Shown: in pieces, positions 21,877 to 22,015 of the stretch | Position numbering within the stretch: position 1 is the first letter of the stretch | Layout of the letters: each line of letters opens with the position of its first letter | Assembly (NCBI GenBank): GCA_046497075.1 | Contig: JAWOGF010000055.1 | Coordinates: forward strand, 1-22,015 | Length of the DNA stretch: 22,015 bases | Source of the DNA: Saliniplasma sp046497075 | Lineage (GTDB): Archaea; Thermoplasmatota; Thermoplasmata; Halarchaeoplasmatales; Halarchaeoplasmataceae | Direction of reading: 5' to 3' | Program-made: the position numbers and the translations under genes | Notes under the pieces: model-generated | The model's input: only the letters and a program-made list of their open reading frames with translations | Database searches by the model: none | What the model was told of the DNA's origin: nothing

Positions 21877-22015
21877 TTAATATTCCACCGTCCAGACTAC
21901 GGGTTCGTCAGCACTATTGTAGAGCCAGTACCCACGTCCTGTTTTTAAACTGATATATCCGAATACGCCTGAAGAAACATCTTCTATGTTGTTTTCCTTA
22001 TCTGGATTAAACAAT
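21877..22015 (-). CDS. C-terminus of a third GWN-domain surface protein (partial)
   Basis: The window edge cuts this gene, and only its last 45 residues are visible. They read through N-P-D-K-E-N-N-I and G-R-G-Y-W-L-Y-N and end V-V-W-T-V-E-Y before TAA. This matches the ends of the papain-like protein (G-E-G-H-W-I-H-N and T-W-T-V-E-Y) and the GLUG protein (G-E-G-Y-W-I-Y and E-W-T-V-E-Y). The first part lies outside the window and cannot be judged. It is too short to stand out by length but is clear by homology to its neighbours. Confidence 0.85.
   Translation of the reverse strand, partial: LFNPDKENNIEDVSSGVFGYISLKTGRGYWLYNSADEPVVWTVEY

Noticed and set aside
13292..22015. Mobile element carrying the surface-protein genes
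   Set aside because: No transposase, integrase, tRNA-associated repeat or terminal inverted repeat was seen. Repetition at the 3' ends is better explained by gene family duplication.

Overview
The window looks archaeal and most likely euryarchaeal, near Thermoplasmata. It opens with the 3' end of a 16S rRNA whose tail is the canonical anti-Shine-Dalgarno end. That gene is followed by a T-rich stretch and then by a gene on the opposite strand, so no tRNA or 23S gene follows it; unlinked rRNA genes are a known trait of Thermoplasmata. Archaeal informational genes (RFC large subunit, Taw1, an Rpo11-like subunit, archaeal TruD, an Mtq2/HemK2-like methyltransferase) and TATA boxes about 25 bases before start codons support the domain. 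Proteins are strongly acidic. The exact lineage cannot be fixed from this sequence alone.

Layout. 1-150: 16S rRNA end (+). 244-2635: rfcL-taw1 operon (-), replication clamp loader and tRNA wyosine synthesis. 2681-3118: small membrane-anchored OB-like protein (-), divergent from the branched-chain aminotransferase at 3221-4135 (+). 4147-6288: tungsten/molybdopterin aldehyde ferredoxin oxidoreductase family protein (-). 6357-9644: a two-gene operon (-) of a large zinc-ribbon helical-repeat protein followed by a release-factor methyltransferase. 9781-12684 (+): thiC, then rpo11 and truD. 12685-13032: SCP2-like protein (-), whose stop codon abuts that of truD.

The right third (13.2-22.0 kb) is an accessory, surface-oriented region. 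Two complete genes and one partial gene (all -) encode exported proteins that share a C-terminal domain ending in W-T-V-E-Y. The first has an apparently intact papain-like protease domain plus beta-sandwich modules, and the second has GLUG repeats plus an InlB-like repeat. The third is cut by the window edge. Between the first two, on the other strand, lies a 996-residue winged-helix/STAND ATPase/TPR protein whose promoter carries an operator-like dyad. A plausible but unproven reading is a locally regulated set of surface proteins with a common C-terminal sorting or attachment domain.

The most noteworthy items are this shared C-terminal domain together with its repeated 3' DNA end and terminator, the ten-module helical repeat protein with two zinc ribbons, and the STAND regulator with its dyad. 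Translation signals appear mixed: several promoter-proximal genes look leaderless, while others have clear Shine-Dalgarno sites.
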